A DNA stretch of 64,000 nt from Cyanophora paradoxa (lineage: Eukaryota; Glaucocystophyceae; Cyanophorales; Cyanophoraceae). Position 1 is the stretch's first letter. The number at the start of each line of letters is the position of its first letter. The stretch is from assembly GCA_004431415.1 (NCBI GenBank), contig QPMI01000395.1, forward strand, positions 682,001 to 746,000. The letters run 5' to 3'. Shown here piece by piece: positions 40,961-52,159 of the stretch. A program made the translations under genes and the position numbers. Below the pieces are notes generated by a model. The model worked only from the letters and a program-made list of their open reading frames with translations, was not told the DNA's origin and made no database searches.

Positions 40961-43900
40961 ATGGCTCTGGCTCCCATCGGGCGTGCGGCCGGAGATGCCA
41001 TCACTGCAGCCACGTCCGCAGCGCAGGCGGCCGGGCGTGCGGGTCGTCGGCGCACACCAGACGCAGCCCAGCTCGCATCGGCCCTAGCGGAGGCCGCCAA
41101 CGAGCGCATCCCGGTGTTCAATAGCACCATGCGCTCTCTAGATGAGTCGCGCTTCGTTGTGGCCGTCATGGGCCGCTTCAAGGCCGGCAAGTCCACGACT
41201 CTCAACGCCTCCCTCGGCCAACGCCTGCAGCCCGCGTGCGCGCTTTCTTTCCGATCGAATACAACGTTCATAACATCTTATTCCGCATCGCAGCGCCGTG
41301 CAGCCAGAGACGGCAGTGCCGGTTGAGGTCGTCCATGCGCCGGGCCGCGCAACGCCGCTTCTCCGCATCGCGGCAGCGGGTGGGCAGCCCGAGGAGCTGG
41401 TGGAGGGACCAGAGGCCATCCGCACGCGTCTCGAGGCGATCAACGACAAGGCCCGCGCCAATCACGCCACGCTCGCTCTCTACGACGGTCCACCCTGTGC
41501 GCTCCGCGCTCGAGCGATCTTCCGATCCGGCGCGCAGGGCGCTTGACGGTCGAGGCCCCGCTGGAGCTACTCAATAACCTGCCGGCGAACGAAGCGCGTT
41601 TCTCGTTCTTCGACGTGGCTGGCAAGGGCGAGTTCGGAGCAGGGCACCTGAGCGACGCATCGGACCGCATCCTCCGCATCGCGAACTTCGTGATCGTCGT
41701 GATGGAGTACACGAAGATGAACGAGGCGGAGGGGACGGCGGCGCTCGCGCAGCTGAAGCAGCAGCGCCCGCACCTCTTCGAGGCCCGCCCTGGGGAGGCC
41801 TGGCCCCGCGTCCTAGTCCTCCTCAACAAGGTCCGCCGTGCCTCGGCTCCCAGCCCGCCGCAGCTCTCTCAATACCGAGCGCCGCAGGTGGACGCGTACA
41901 GCTCTGACGACGAGCGCAGCGTCACGCCCGCCGACGCGCCGGCGTGGGTGAGCGCCCAGCTGCGGAAGGCCGGGGTGCGCATGCGCCGTCTCTATCCGAA
42001 GCGCATTCGTCTCTGACGGTTGCGCAGGTGGAAATCCCGCTGGAGTGCATCCTGCCCTTAAGCGCGCGGGGGGCGCTGCGGGCGCGGCTGAACAAGCTCG
42101 GCCGCGCCGCGGACGCCGAGAAGGCCGAGCTCTTCAAAGATGCATTTGGCGAGGACTGGCGGACCCAGACCGACGAGGCCCTGCAGGCTGAGGCGGTGGC
42201 TGTTCTTAACGAAGTGCGAGCCCCCTGTCATCCTCCGCTCTTTGCCGCTGACTCGGCGCAGAGCGGACTGGCGGCGGTGGAGGAGCGCCTTCGCGCCCTC
42301 TACGTCGACACGAAGCGGCAGCTCGCGGCCTCCGCCGCCGACGAGATCCACGCTGGCCTCGCTGCCATCTCCGAGGCGCGACCCCGCTCCTTTCGGGCGT
42401 TGCGGCGCGGTCTGAGCAGAACACAGCGCGCCGAGGCGGAGCTTGCGGGGGCCTCGGAGGCGGTGCGAGCGGGCACGGCGGCCGACGAGTCCGCGGCGGC
42501 AGCGCTCGCGTGCGTTGAGAGCTTCTCGCGTGGTGCGGCCTCCCCGCGCCGTCGGCGGCGCCCGCTGAGCCTCTGACCGGCGGGCGCGCAGCGGCGAGCG
42601 CGGGGCTGGAGCTGCCGGAGCTGCTCGAGGCGGGCCCCTTCGCAGCGGCCCTGTCGCACCGCGTCCAAGCCGTCCTGGCGGCGGGCGCGGCGCTGGCGAG
42701 CGGCGACGCGGCGGCGCGGGCGGCGGCGCGGAAGAGGCTCGACTGGCCCGCCGCCGTCGCCCGCTTCGACGCCGCTGCTCTGGAGGCGGACAAAGAGGCC
42801 GGCGGGGAAGGGACAGAGGCAGAGGCGGCGGCGCGGGCGGCGTTGCTGCGCGCGGCGATCGAGCGGTACCTCGCCGCCGAGCTACGGCTCGTTCCCGGCG
42901 TGGCCGGCTCCAAGGTGGCGGAGGCGCTCGCCGGACCGTCCGCGGAGCGCCTTCGCGGCCGCCTCGCCGCCGCCGCCGCCGCCATCGGCGTGCCGGCCCC
43001 GCCCTCGCCGCTCCGGGCGCCGGACCCGTCCTCGCGGTGCTTGAGGCGGCGGCGGGGTCGCCCCCGGCGGTGCAGTGGGGCGGGGCCCCGCCGCCGGCAA
43101 AGCGCGAGTGGAAGGAGACGGTCACCGAGAAGAAGACCGTGCTCGAGCCCACCCAGTATGAGGAGCAGGAGTGGTACGTCGAGAACGAGAAGCGCACCCG
43201 CGTCGTGAAGAAGCAGGGTGCGCCCTGCGCCCGAGGCTCGCAAACCACTTTCGCCGCCGACGCCAGCTCCCCGCAGTGCCGGAGGAGTACATGAAAGACG
43301 TCGTGGTGCCGGTCACGAAGTACCGGGCCGAGACGCGCAAGGATAAAATTTTCGGCATCCAAGTGAACAAGTACACGGTCCACATCCCCTACACAGAGGT
43401 TCTCAGTCCCGCTTTCCTCCCCCCCCCCCCCCCCCCTCCCCGCACCCTCCCCCCCCCTCCCACCCCCTCCCCCCCCTCCCCCCCCCCCCCCCCCGACATG
43501 CGCCGCAGAATGAGACCCGCAAGGAGAAGAGCGTGCGGTACGTCGAGAAGGAGTTTACAGTGCGCCCTGTACCCCTTCTGGTCCGGACCGCTTTTGATCG
43601 CCGTTCGCAGGAGCCGTACGTGGAAGCAGTGCAGAAGCAGCGGACGGTGACAAAGGTTCGCAGCGCTGTTCTCGCCGACAAGACCGCTTCTGACCTCCGG
43701 GCCGGGCCGCTGCAGGTGAAGGATGTGCCGACGGTGAAGGACGTGCCCGTCGAGAAGCAGCGCGTCGCCTACTCCGTCGACCGCGCCGCCCTCGCCGCCG
43801 CCGGCTTCGGGCCGGCCGCCCCGCCAACGCGGCCGCCGCCGTCGTCGTGCGGGCGGCCGCGGCGGCTGTCTCGTCCCCGGCAGTCGTGAAGGCGGCGCAG

Positions 43901-44328
43901 CGGGCGCTGGCGGAGGCGGCGCGCCCCGCGCTCGAGGCCCTCAACAAGGCGGCAAAGGAGCGGGCGGCGGCGGCGCGGGAGGCCCTCGCTGCTGCGCGGG
44001 CGGACGAGGCGGAGGGCCGCCGGGTGCTCGAGGAGCTCGCCGCCGCCCGCGCCGCCCTCGACGCCGCCGTCGACGCCGCCCCCAGCAGCGATGCTGCCCG
44101 CGCCCCAGCGCCGCCGCCGATTGCGAGCGAGCCGAACGCCCCCGCCGCCGACGACGAGGTTTGATCCTTTCCTCTTCCTTTGCCCCTCGCCCCTCGTGCT
44201 TGCCTCACGGGGCGGCGCTGGCTCAGATGAGCGCCGTCCAGCGCCTCGCGGAGGGCGGGGCCCTCGAGGACGTCGAGTCGCAGCTCACCCTCGAGCGCCT
44301 CCGCATCAACGGCGCCTTCGACGGCTGA
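40961..44328 (+). CDS. Dynamin-like GTPase, class 1, copy G
   Basis: ATG at 40961 (MALAPIGRAAGDAI). P-loop AVMGRFKAGKSTTLNASLG near 41165, G3 FFDVAGKGEFGAGHL near 41608. LVLLNK (near 41825) is followed by a 69-base intron and VDAYSSDDERS, so G4 (NKVD) is assembled by splicing. LPLSARGALRARL lies near 42055. Helical exons run to about 43075, then charged segments: KREWKETVTEKKTVL, YVENEKRTRVVKK, EEYMKDVVVPVTKYRAE, IQVNKYTVHIPYTEV, VRYVEKEFTV, QEPYVEAVQKQRTVTK, KDVPTVKDVPVEKQRVAYS. The last exon ends RINGAFDG with stop 44326-44328. One intron (43411-43506) is almost pure C. No frame damage was noticed. It is the best reference for class 1 with a full tail. Confidence 0.85.
43411..43506. repeat. 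C-rich intron tract in copy G
   Basis: An intron made almost entirely of C runs with single T and A interruptions, ending GCCGCAG. The equivalent introns of A (5900-6005, G on this strand) and E (31586-31612) carry the same kind of tract. The pyrimidine tract before the acceptor is C where most eukaryotes use T. Confidence 0.75.
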
Positions 44329-44676
44329 TCGGTCAGCTCCAGCTGTTGCAGATTGAGCTCCGCTCGGCTAGTTAACGAAATAGCACGTGACTCCTCGCGC
44401 AGTAGGCCTCGGAAGTAGAGCCTCGAGCGCTAGCCGCCCTCTATTTGGCAGAGCAGGTAGGAGATAGCATTATTCCATGCTTTTATTCGATGAACACTGC
44501 CGGTCCCACATAAAACTACTGCTTTTCATGCTCATGGAAGAGCTCGTCTCATGCGACTGCCGCAAGGACAGAGCTCTTCCAATCTGCAAGCACAGTAGAG
44601 TAGCGAGTGTCCTGAAGAAATTGAAAGGTTAAAGTCTGAAAGTCCTGAAAGCAATGTGCGGTGGGATCAATCGAAC
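44329..44676. other. Intergenic, no gene seen
   Basis: About 350 bases, AT-richer than the genes, between the end of G and the end of the small minus-strand gene. It probably contains both polyadenylation regions. Nothing else is recognised. Confidence 0.4.
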
Positions 44677-45038
44677 CTAGGCCTCGTTCAGAAGCTCCGC
44701 GTTGAGCTCGTCGAGGGCGCCCTCCCGGTTCTGCGCACGCGCGGTCAAGGCAGGTGGGAAAGGGAAGGCAAGGCTGCATCCGCTTACCTCGTCCGGCAGC
44801 CCCAGCAAAGCCCCGACGCTCAGCGCATGGACGGCCAGCTGCGGGAGCTCAAGCGGGAGTTCGAGGTTCCGTTCGACAAAGTCGTCGAGGATGGACTCCT
44901 CAATCCTTTGCTCGTCTTCGTAGAGCACCGGGACGGGCGGCGGGGCAGCGCTCTACGTATACCGGGGCCCCGCGTCAGCTCGGGGTCATGCAGCGCACAC
45001 GCTGGGGGGCGCACCCAGATGTTCAGCACATACGCCAT
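44677..45038 (-). CDS. Small hypothetical protein, three exons
   Basis: ATG at 45038 (MAYVLNIW), a GTGCGC...TACGTAG intron, then SAAPPPVPVLYEDEQRIEES to LLGLPDEV, a 57-base GTAAGC...GCGCAG intron, and NREGALDELNAELLNEA with stop at 44677. All joins keep frame. The product is about 80 residues, mostly amphipathic helix (ILDDFVERNLELPLELPQL), acidic at both ends, with no membrane segment. The clean splicing and non-repetitive composition support a real gene. It might be a small subunit of a larger complex, but I recognise no family. The first exon could extend upstream of the ATG. Confidence 0.5.
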
Positions 45039-45320
45039 CTCGTTCGCTGCTGGGGATGCTCGGTCAAACGAATTGTATCAACGGCGTGGGCTCGTGCTGG
45101 AACACGCGCGGATGCAATCGAACTAATCTGTTCCCTGGAACTTGGGCTGGAAGCACTGCCCGGGTACAAGGACCAGGCCACCCGACCCACCTGAGCGGCT
45201 GCCACAGCACTCGGCAACGCGTACGGCCGCCGGTGCGTACGGCAGGGCGTTTAATTTTTGCGAATGCTTGTGTTGAGCTCGTCGTCACGCAGCGACAAGA
45301 CGCCTGCCGGGAACCACCGA

Positions 45321-47452
45321 ATGTCTCTTAAGCGGCAGCTCGAGAACGGGGCGGCCTCTGACCATCGCTGCGACGAGGCTCAGCCATCAGAGCTCGCGGA
45401 GAAAGATGCCTCGGCGACTGACGAGCCGGACGCCAAGCGCCCCCGGCCACGCACTGCATCGAGCAGGTTCGGACCCGCGCGCCGGATGCTGCGCGTCTCT
45501 GTCCGCGTCCATATGCGCCAGCTAACCTGTCGGCGCTCAGCAGCGCAGCGGATCCGAGCGCTCACCCCGCCGCGCCCGGCGCGGAACCCGGAGAGGATGC
45601 GGGAGAGGGGGCGACGTTGCTCGGCCGGCTGCCAAGCGAGCTGATCGCGCGTATCCTTAAGCTGCGAGACGCGGCCGCCGCGCGCCTGGTCTGCCGTCTG
45701 TGGCGCGAAGCTATCGAACAAGTCAGCTGGAGCACGGTGTCCGTTAAAGCGCGGCACCCGGAGACGCTGCATTCGCTCGCGGCGCAAGTGGCCACGGATG
45801 ATCATGATGGCCAGCGGAGCGATCGGCGGTGGATCCGCGTGGCGCCCGGCGCGACCTTGTGCATGTCGGTAAGCACGAGCTTGCCAGTCGGCTGCGCATG
45901 CCTGTGCCTGTGCGCACGCTGACGCGCCGCTCTGCCGGTATCCGAAGTTGGGTCGCGAGGAGGGTCCGGAGGGCGACGGGTGCTTCCGTGCGGCCGTTGC
46001 CCTCGTAGAAACGTGCGCCGCCGCCTCCGGGCCCGGCGGCCTCGGCCAAGTCGTCGTCTTCGGTACGGGCGTCGAGCGCACGAGCGCCCCGCTTTCCCCC
46101 CTCGGCGACATGCTCGGCGCTGTCGTGCCGCGCGGCTCTGCTGTGTGCCCCGCGCTGCGCGCGCTGGTTCTCTTCGACTTCGACTTTCTCGTCAATGAGC
46201 GCTTCCTCACCGGGCTCGACCTCCGCCCCTCTGTCTTCCCGAACCTGAAGACTCTTGTTGCTCAGTCCGCCGGCCGCGCCGACGAGGCCGCCGTCGATGC
46301 CCTCGCCCGCGGCGCCCCCGGCCTGAAGACAGTCCGCCCCGGCCCCTCTCGCCGCGCCCGGCCCCGCGCCCGCCCGAGGTTCTCAGACGGGGCGGGGCCG
46401 CTCGGACGCAGCTGCACATCTCGCTGACGGGGCCCGGGGCCCTGGCCGGCCTTGCCGGCTTCACCTCCCTCGAGGACCTCAGCGTAAGGTGCAAGGATCC
46501 GGACCTCTCCCGCGACGCCGACGTCGACGCCGCGCCGCTCCTCGAGGCCCTCGCCTCCGGCCCCGCCGCGCGCTCCCTCAAAAAGTGCGCCCGCCGCCCC
46601 CGCCGCCCCCCGCGTACTCCGCTGAAGCCCGCGCAGGCTCGATCTCTCCAGAGCGGGGCTCTCGCGGGCCGCCATGCGCGCCCTGCCGCGCCTTGCCGCC
46701 CTCAAGCAGCTGGATGGCAAGTTCAATGTCCGCGCCCCGGCCCCGCCTCCCGTCCCCGTCTGCCGACCCGACCGGCCGGGGCCGCAGCTCGCGCCGGACG
46801 TGGGGCGGGAGGAGCTAGCGGCCCTCGGCGCCTGCCCCGCCCTCCGGAGCCTGGGGCCACTCGCGCTGGACGGTCGCGGGGACGGCGAGCTGCTCCTTGC
46901 GGCCCGCCTCGGCGGCCTCGCGGCCGCTGCTACGCAGTCCCCCTCCCTCGCTCTCGACCTGCGCGTCGGTGCGCGCCGCCGCTCCGGCCGCGCCTCGCGC
47001 TTCGCGACTCACGCGGAGGCAGCTCTGCCGGCGCCGCCGCCGGCACTGGCGCTGGCGTCGCTGGCCCGCGCTGCCCGCGGGCGCCTCTCCCTCGCGCTGG
47101 AGTTCGACCTCGCGCCGGGCCGCCCCGCAGAGGTCGCCGCGGTGCTGGCGGCTGCCCCGCCCCGCCGCCTGCACCTCGAGGCCCGCGTCGACGAGGCGGC
47201 GCTGGGGGGTGGCTGGCTGGACGGCCTCGCCGCCTTCGCCGGGTGCTCCGCCGGCGAGCTCAAGGTCCGCGCTGCCGCCCCCGCCGCCTTTAATTTCGTC
47301 GCGCGAGGTGAGCTCTCCCGCGGCCGCAGGCTCGGTTGAACTTGCACTACCGCGTGAGGGATCGGGAGGACGCAGCGAAGGCGGCGGCGGCCCGGGCGCT
47401 TGGGGTCCCTCCCGAATGCATCGAAGTCGACACGTTCTTTAGTTTGTGAATA
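45321..47452 (+). CDS. F-box protein with leucine-rich region
   Basis: ATG at 45321 (MSLKRQLENG) opens a basic, low-complexity N-terminus (DAKRPRPRTASS). The F-box follows at about 45615-45735: LLGRLPSELIARILKLRD, then AARLVCRLWREAI. After a GTAAGC intron come leucine-rich exons: CPALRALVLFDFDFL, FPNLKTLVAQSAG, LHISLTGPGAL, FTSLEDLSVRC, LPRLAALKQLDGKF, CPALRSLGPLAL and PPRRLHLEARVD. Introns beginning GTGCGC or GTCCGC separate them. The end is either a stop at 47339 in the unspliced frame or, with a short GTCGCG...CCGCAG intron, LNLHYRVRDRED to IEVDTFFSL with stop near 47450. The second is preferred for its protein-like composition. F-box proteins recruit substrates to SCF ubiquitin ligases. 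It resembles the gene at 1-1241. Confidence 0.6.
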
Positions 47453-48452
47453 CTTCAGATCGACTCGCCCCCGCCCCCTGCTCGTCTCATGATCGGAATG
47501 TGCAAGGTGGCGTCTAAATGAAAAATGACAATTAATATTTCAAGCTGTGTACATGTGTTCGTCCTGCAGCTGTAGGTAGGCTCAGCGATTTGGGTCTGGT
47601 CGTCTCGGGATGTGCAAGGCGGCTCGCGGTCAAGACTGCAGCTGGCTCGTCATTAATTAGCCTAGTAGCATCTCTTGCGTTCCTGCTTCAATTCCCTGGA
47701 CCTTGCAATAGACGTCCGACGGTCGTTGCCAGTTGTACTTAGCCTAGTGTGCCCGTCTCTTGCAGTCGTCACTGCGTATACATAGCGCTAGCGGAGATCA
47801 GGCCTATATTGCAAGGGGGGGTACCCCCTCCCTTGCTCCCCTGGTGAGTTGGTGCGGCGTACTTTCTGTGTCAGCAATTTTTGTAAGATGCGATTCTTTG
47901 CATGCGCTCTCGTATAGGTGTGATCGCATCGTAGCCGCTGCGAGCGGCGAAAAAAAATGCAAGGGTGGGGCTGCGCAAACATGTTGAGGTCGCGCCTCAC
48001 CTGCTGTTGCTATACGCGCCGGACCACGTGCTCCTGATTGCTCTCAATGCGCTCTACAAACTTTGTCATACATGCCTGGCCTCGAGAAGCGGAGTGCGGC
48101 GCGCTAGGCCGCCTCAAGTACCTGTTGTACCGGGCGCCGGAAAAAAGCGCTCCTGCGAGTTGGATTGTTTCGAGACTCGAGCAGGGGGGGAATGGATGCC
48201 GATATCGTGTTGCAGTACCCGCCGTGAGAGAGTGCAGAAAGAAGCGGGCGCCTTCTCCGGTGCGCACCCGGGCCGCGGCGTTTCGCCCACCCTCCAGGCG
48301 GACTCCGCCAATGATCCAGTTCAGGCGGACTTCAGCTCGGCGATGTCAAGCCCTTCAAGCGCAAGTACGGGGCGGATCACCACTCGCACGCCTCGGCCCG
48401 CCGCGGCGCGGCCGGACCGGATGCGTGGCTTGACCCGCGGCCGCGGCCGGCG
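47453..48452. other. Non-coding region, AT-richer
   Basis: One kilobase with no convincing gene. It contains GGATGTGCAAGGCGGC-like words twice (near 47495 and 47608) and GGGGGGTACCCCCTCCC palindrome-like DNA near 47815. Open frames here overlap on both strands and lack motifs. Confidence 0.4.
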
Positions 48453-48460
48453 CTCCGTAC
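48453..48460. repeat. Left target-site duplication of the hAT-like element
   Basis: CTCCGTAC, repeated exactly at 48997-49004 directly beyond the other end of the element. Confidence 0.85.
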
Positions 48461-48996
48461 TAGGGCTGGGTTCAGTGGAGCCCACGGGTCCACTCAGTCA
48501 GTGGGCTTTTTGCGTCAAACTCACTCAGTGACTACCAGTGAGTGGGGGGTACGTGTTCTTTTACACGAAAAACGACCAAAAACGACCGTCGGACCTAAAT
48601 ATCTCGCTGAGCTTCAAGGCACTACGTATACGTGCCTGAACTGTTTCCACGGACTAGCGCTTTCGATATGTTTAGAGGTCATTTGCAACGCAGGCATTGT
48701 CAGAAATGCGCATGCAGTGCTTCTCGACGCTGCACGTGCACATGTACACCCTTCGCGCCGCGGCCTGCGGCACTCCGACGTTAAGTACCCCCACGATGTT
48801 CCACCTAAATTGCTAGGTGGCGGATGGGTCCTAATTTTTGGCGCCGGATACCCCCCGGCCCGGCCCCACGCAGCGCTGGCTGAGGTCCGGCTCACTGGTC
48901 CCATACAATTTTCTTTGTGCGAGTGAGCCAAAATCTCCACTGAGTCAGTGCAGTGGGACCCTCGACCCTCCACTGGTTTCACTGGACCCAGCCCTA
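48461..48996. mobile_element. hAT-like non-autonomous transposon (MITE), 536 bp
   Basis: The element begins TAGGGCTGGGT and ends ACCCAGCCCTA: a perfect 11-base terminal inverted repeat, extending to 19 bases with two mismatches. It is flanked on both sides by CTCCGTAC, an 8-base direct repeat (48453-48460 and 48997-49004). An 8-bp target duplication with a TAGGG start is the hallmark of the hAT superfamily. Subterminal DNA is full of CACTCAGT / CAGTGAGTGG words in both directions, possible transposase binding sites. It has no coding capacity for a transposase, so it would be mobilised in trans. Confidence 0.85.
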
Positions 48997-49004
48997 CTCC
49001 GTAC
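48997..49004. repeat. Right target-site duplication of the hAT-like element
   Basis: CTCCGTAC, the second copy of the 8-base duplication at 48453-48460. Confidence 0.85.
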
Positions 49005-49435
49005 TAGCTGTGTCGCGTGCGAGATTAGTGTGTCTAATCGTGCGCGCGGGAAGCCCGTGCGGAGTGCAAGCTCGGCAGGGCGGGGTTTGGCGAGTGCTGC
49101 TGCTGTTAGCCACCGTGATGGTAGACTGCGGGTGTACCCGTCCAACTACGGCGTACCCCGACACACGCATACAAATGACCGCGGCGCTCTAACTAGCCTA
49201 GGCGCCGTCGGCCTAGCAGCACGAAGGCTGCATACATCATCTAGAGCCCTAGCGGCTCACAATCGAGCATCCACTGTAAAGTCGGATGCGACAACTCCTC
49301 CTCTCGGATCCCGCGTCCGCGCGGGTCTACGCCCGAAGGCGAACAGAGAGAGGGCCGGGGAAGCCAGGAATTTGATCGAGCCTGAGCTCTCTATACAACG
49401 CGACCCCGGCCGCTATACACAAACGCTCGGAGCTA

Positions 49436-49562
49436 CCGGCTACTGCCGGGAATCGAAAAAGGCTCCGAGCCACTCACGGTCGGCGTCACCGGCTACTGCC
49501 GGGAATCGAAAAGACGCCGAGCCCGTCTACGTCCGGCGACTGCCGGGAATCGAAAAAGGCTG
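49436..49562. repeat. Three imperfect tandem copies around CTGCCGGGAATCGAAAA
   Basis: The word CTGCCGGGAATCGAAAA occurs at 49443-49459, 49496-49512 and 49540-49556, each within a longer similar context (GGCTACTGCC... and GCCGAGCC). Spacings are 53 and 44 bases. Confidence 0.8.
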
Positions 49563-50300
49563 TCGCCCGGCGGGTGCCGGTACGACTCCAGCGTGTAGTG
49601 CCCAGGGGGCAAGGTCCAACTTCGGGCCGGCGGCCCAGGCAAACCCGCACGAGGCGAGCGGTACGGAGACAGAAGCCGAGGGGGCCCTGCCCTCATCGCG
49701 CAGCACGTTAGCCGCAAGAGCGCACGCTGCAACAGCAACGCGGGGCGTAGCGTCGCGATGGCGCTCGATAGCCCACAGCAATATGCCCGTCCCAGCGCTT
49801 AGGGATATGCAGCCCGTCGTGCGACGCTGCCTAGGCACAAGCCGCGCTCCCACAGCAATTGCACGGCATCGAATCGGGGGACCCCGACGGCGGTGGAGCT
49901 AGGGATCTCCAGGGCGAGGCTAGGCGCCGCCCACAGGGCTCAAACCACCGTCACTCGTGACGGCACGTGCCCTGCCCGACCCGTGCATGCACGTCCATTG
50001 CGAGGGGACGTGACCCTCCCAGGCGAACTGCCACCGAGCGTCCCCGGTGCAGAGCCCTGAATGGGGGAATTTTTGCGTCCCCAGTCGTCGTACCCGGAGT
50101 GGGATCCGGCGTAACGACCGCCTGCGTGTACCCCACCGGCGCAAGGCGCGCCCTGGTACACCGCCAGGTCTTACACGGAGGGGGAATGGACATCCCTGTC
50201 GCTGTACCCGAGGCAGAACTCGGCGTCACAGCCGCCTACCGACCCTTCTGCAGACGCGAGGCGCGTCCTAGGGCTCGGCTAGGTCTTCGGAGGGCCCCAG

Positions 50301-50432
50301 CCCTGTCACCGTGCCGAGCTGTGCTCAAGGCCACCGGCCGCCCGCGGCTCATCCAATTTGCCCGGGTCTTTACAAGGGACTCGCACCCTGTCACCGCGCC
50401 GAGCTGTGCTCAAGGCTGACGGCCGCCCGCAG
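50301..50432. repeat. Direct repeat, about 47 bp, spaced 85 bp
   Basis: Bases 50301-50348 and 50386-50432 share CCCTGTCACCG(T/C)GCCGAGCTG, then TGCTCAAGG and CGGCCGCCCGC. It lies about 170 bases left of the retroelement coding region and may be internal to its LTR. Confidence 0.7.
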
Positions 50433-50600
50433 CCTCTTCTCTCGGCTCGGGGCTTTCGCGTTGTGCGCGGGGCTCTGAGGCCCGTCGATCCAGCCCGCCT
50501 CGGGCGATCTCTTGCTCAGCGCTGCCAAGGGGCTAGCGCAGCCGCTCTCATGTCCTTGCCCTCGCGTGGGGTCGGGACGCGGCTCGGAGCCGGCTTTCCC

Positions 50601-52159
50601 TTAAGCCGCTCCCGCCGGAGCCGCCGGCGCTGCGGCCGCGGCAGCCGGCCCACCCGCCGCCTTGGGCCGCCCTCGGGCCGGCCGTGCAGGCGCGTTCGCG
50701 TCTCGCACGCGGAACGGGATCATGCAGTCGATATGCACGATCGTCTCACGGGTGTCGCGCGCCTTCTGGCGGCCGGCGCCCACCGCGCCGTAGGGCCGCG
50801 CAAGGCCACGTACGACGTACGTGTACCCGCCCGGGTGCACGCTCATGACGGTGAAAGGGCCGACCCAGGAGTTGAACAACCCCTTGTCACGGTCGCCCAG
50901 CCAGCACAGGACTTTGTCGCCCACGCCGAAGCGGCGGCGGTCCGGCAGGTCACCCGTCCGGTGCACCATTTGGCGGCGGTACCAGCGGCGGTACTCGCGC
51001 ACTGCAGCCTCGCGGCTCTTCGCGGAACGCACTACGATTGACACGTAGTCGGCGTAGCTAAGGGTGTCGAGCATCTCGACCCGAAGCGCACGTCCGCGGG
51101 CAGCGTGAGCTCGTGCCCCAGGTGCAGGAGCGCGGGCGAGTAGCCCGTGGCCGCGTGCACGGTCGTGCGGAGCGCCAGCTGCACCTCGTGCACGTGCTGG
51201 TCCCACTCGTGCATCGGCTCGCGCTCGGCGCGGCACGCCGCGTGGAGCAGCGTCTTCACGACGCCCCCCAGCCGCTCTACCAGCCCATTCGTCGAATGGT
51301 GGTACGCAGCGGCGTAAATGAAACGAGTCCCGAGCTTCCGGAAGTACTCGTTGAACGGGCCGCCCTTCAGGCTGGACCCGTTGTCCATGAGGAGGCGCAG
51401 CGGCACGCCCTCATTCGAGACGAAGTCTCGGCCCATTTCGAGCATGGACCAGCCGTCCAGGTCGGCTTTCGGGTACAGCCGCGTGTACTTGTCCCACGCG
51501 TTCACCCAGGCAACCAAATACCGGTTGCCGCGCGGCGTCGGGTCAAGGTGGAACACGTCCACCTGCCACAAGTCATTCCGGCCCTCGGCCTCGATGACTG
51601 CGATCGCGGTTCGCCGCGGCTTCACAGCCTTGGCGAACTGGCAGCAATGGCAGCTCCGCACGTAGCGAGCGACTGCCGCAAGCATGCCCGGCCACCAGAA
51701 CCTCAGCAGGATCCGGCGGGCGACGATCGAGGCGCCGCGGTGGCCCCACCCATCGTGGTACGCGTACAGGACGCGGTCCTGCCAGGACTCAGGCAGGACG
51801 GGCACGAAGCGCCCGTGGGGCGCGGCCGGGCGGCGGACGAGCACGCCGTCTGTGTCCACGTCAAATTTCTGGGCGAATTTGACGAAGGCCGCCTTGGCCT
51901 GACTGCAGAGGTAGCAGTCGCCCGTCTGGCAGGAGGCGCGCGTGCAGCGCGCCTCGTTCACGCCGTTCTCGTGCCAGGAGAACAGCTTGCGGCACAGCGA
52001 GTCCGCCTTCTGCGCAGCGAGCAGCCGGACTCGCCGCGCGGGGAACATGTGGCGCAGGGCCTCGGGCAGGGGCCCGTCAAGGGAAGGCGGCGGCGCGCAA
52101 TCCCAGGTGTCCTGGACCAGCTCCAGCAAGCGCGGCTTGCGGCGGTCTCGGACCTCGCC
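50601..52159 (-). CDS. Retroelement integrase with GPF-type C-terminal module
   Basis: Zinc-binding N-terminal domain HDGWGHRGASIVARR...CHCC (near 51750-51645). The catalytic core has the three acidic residues: WQVDVFHLD (near 51560), LLMDNGSS (near 51380) and NGLVERLGG (near 51275). The C-terminal module is FGVGDKVLCWLGDRDKGLF, SWVGPFTVM and VHIDCMIPF, the GPY/F type common in gypsy integrases. A one-base frame change near 51081 separates core and C-terminal module. The protein ends in an Ala/Pro-rich tail at 50601. No chromodomain is seen. It would insert the DNA copy into host chromatin. Confidence 0.9.

Larger units (their letters stand above)
49005..50600. other. Repeat-bearing non-coding region, possible 3' LTR of the adjacent element
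   Basis: About 1.6 kb left of the integrase stop. A minus-strand LTR element would have its 3' LTR here, and the region holds several short internal repeats and no gene, as expected of an LTR. The matching 5' LTR lies beyond the right window edge, so boundaries cannot be set. No clear polypurine tract was recognised next to 50600. Confidence 0.35.

Noticed and set aside
49436-49562. CRISPR array
   Set aside because: Only three imperfect copies with unequal spacing and no cas genes, in a eukaryotic setting.
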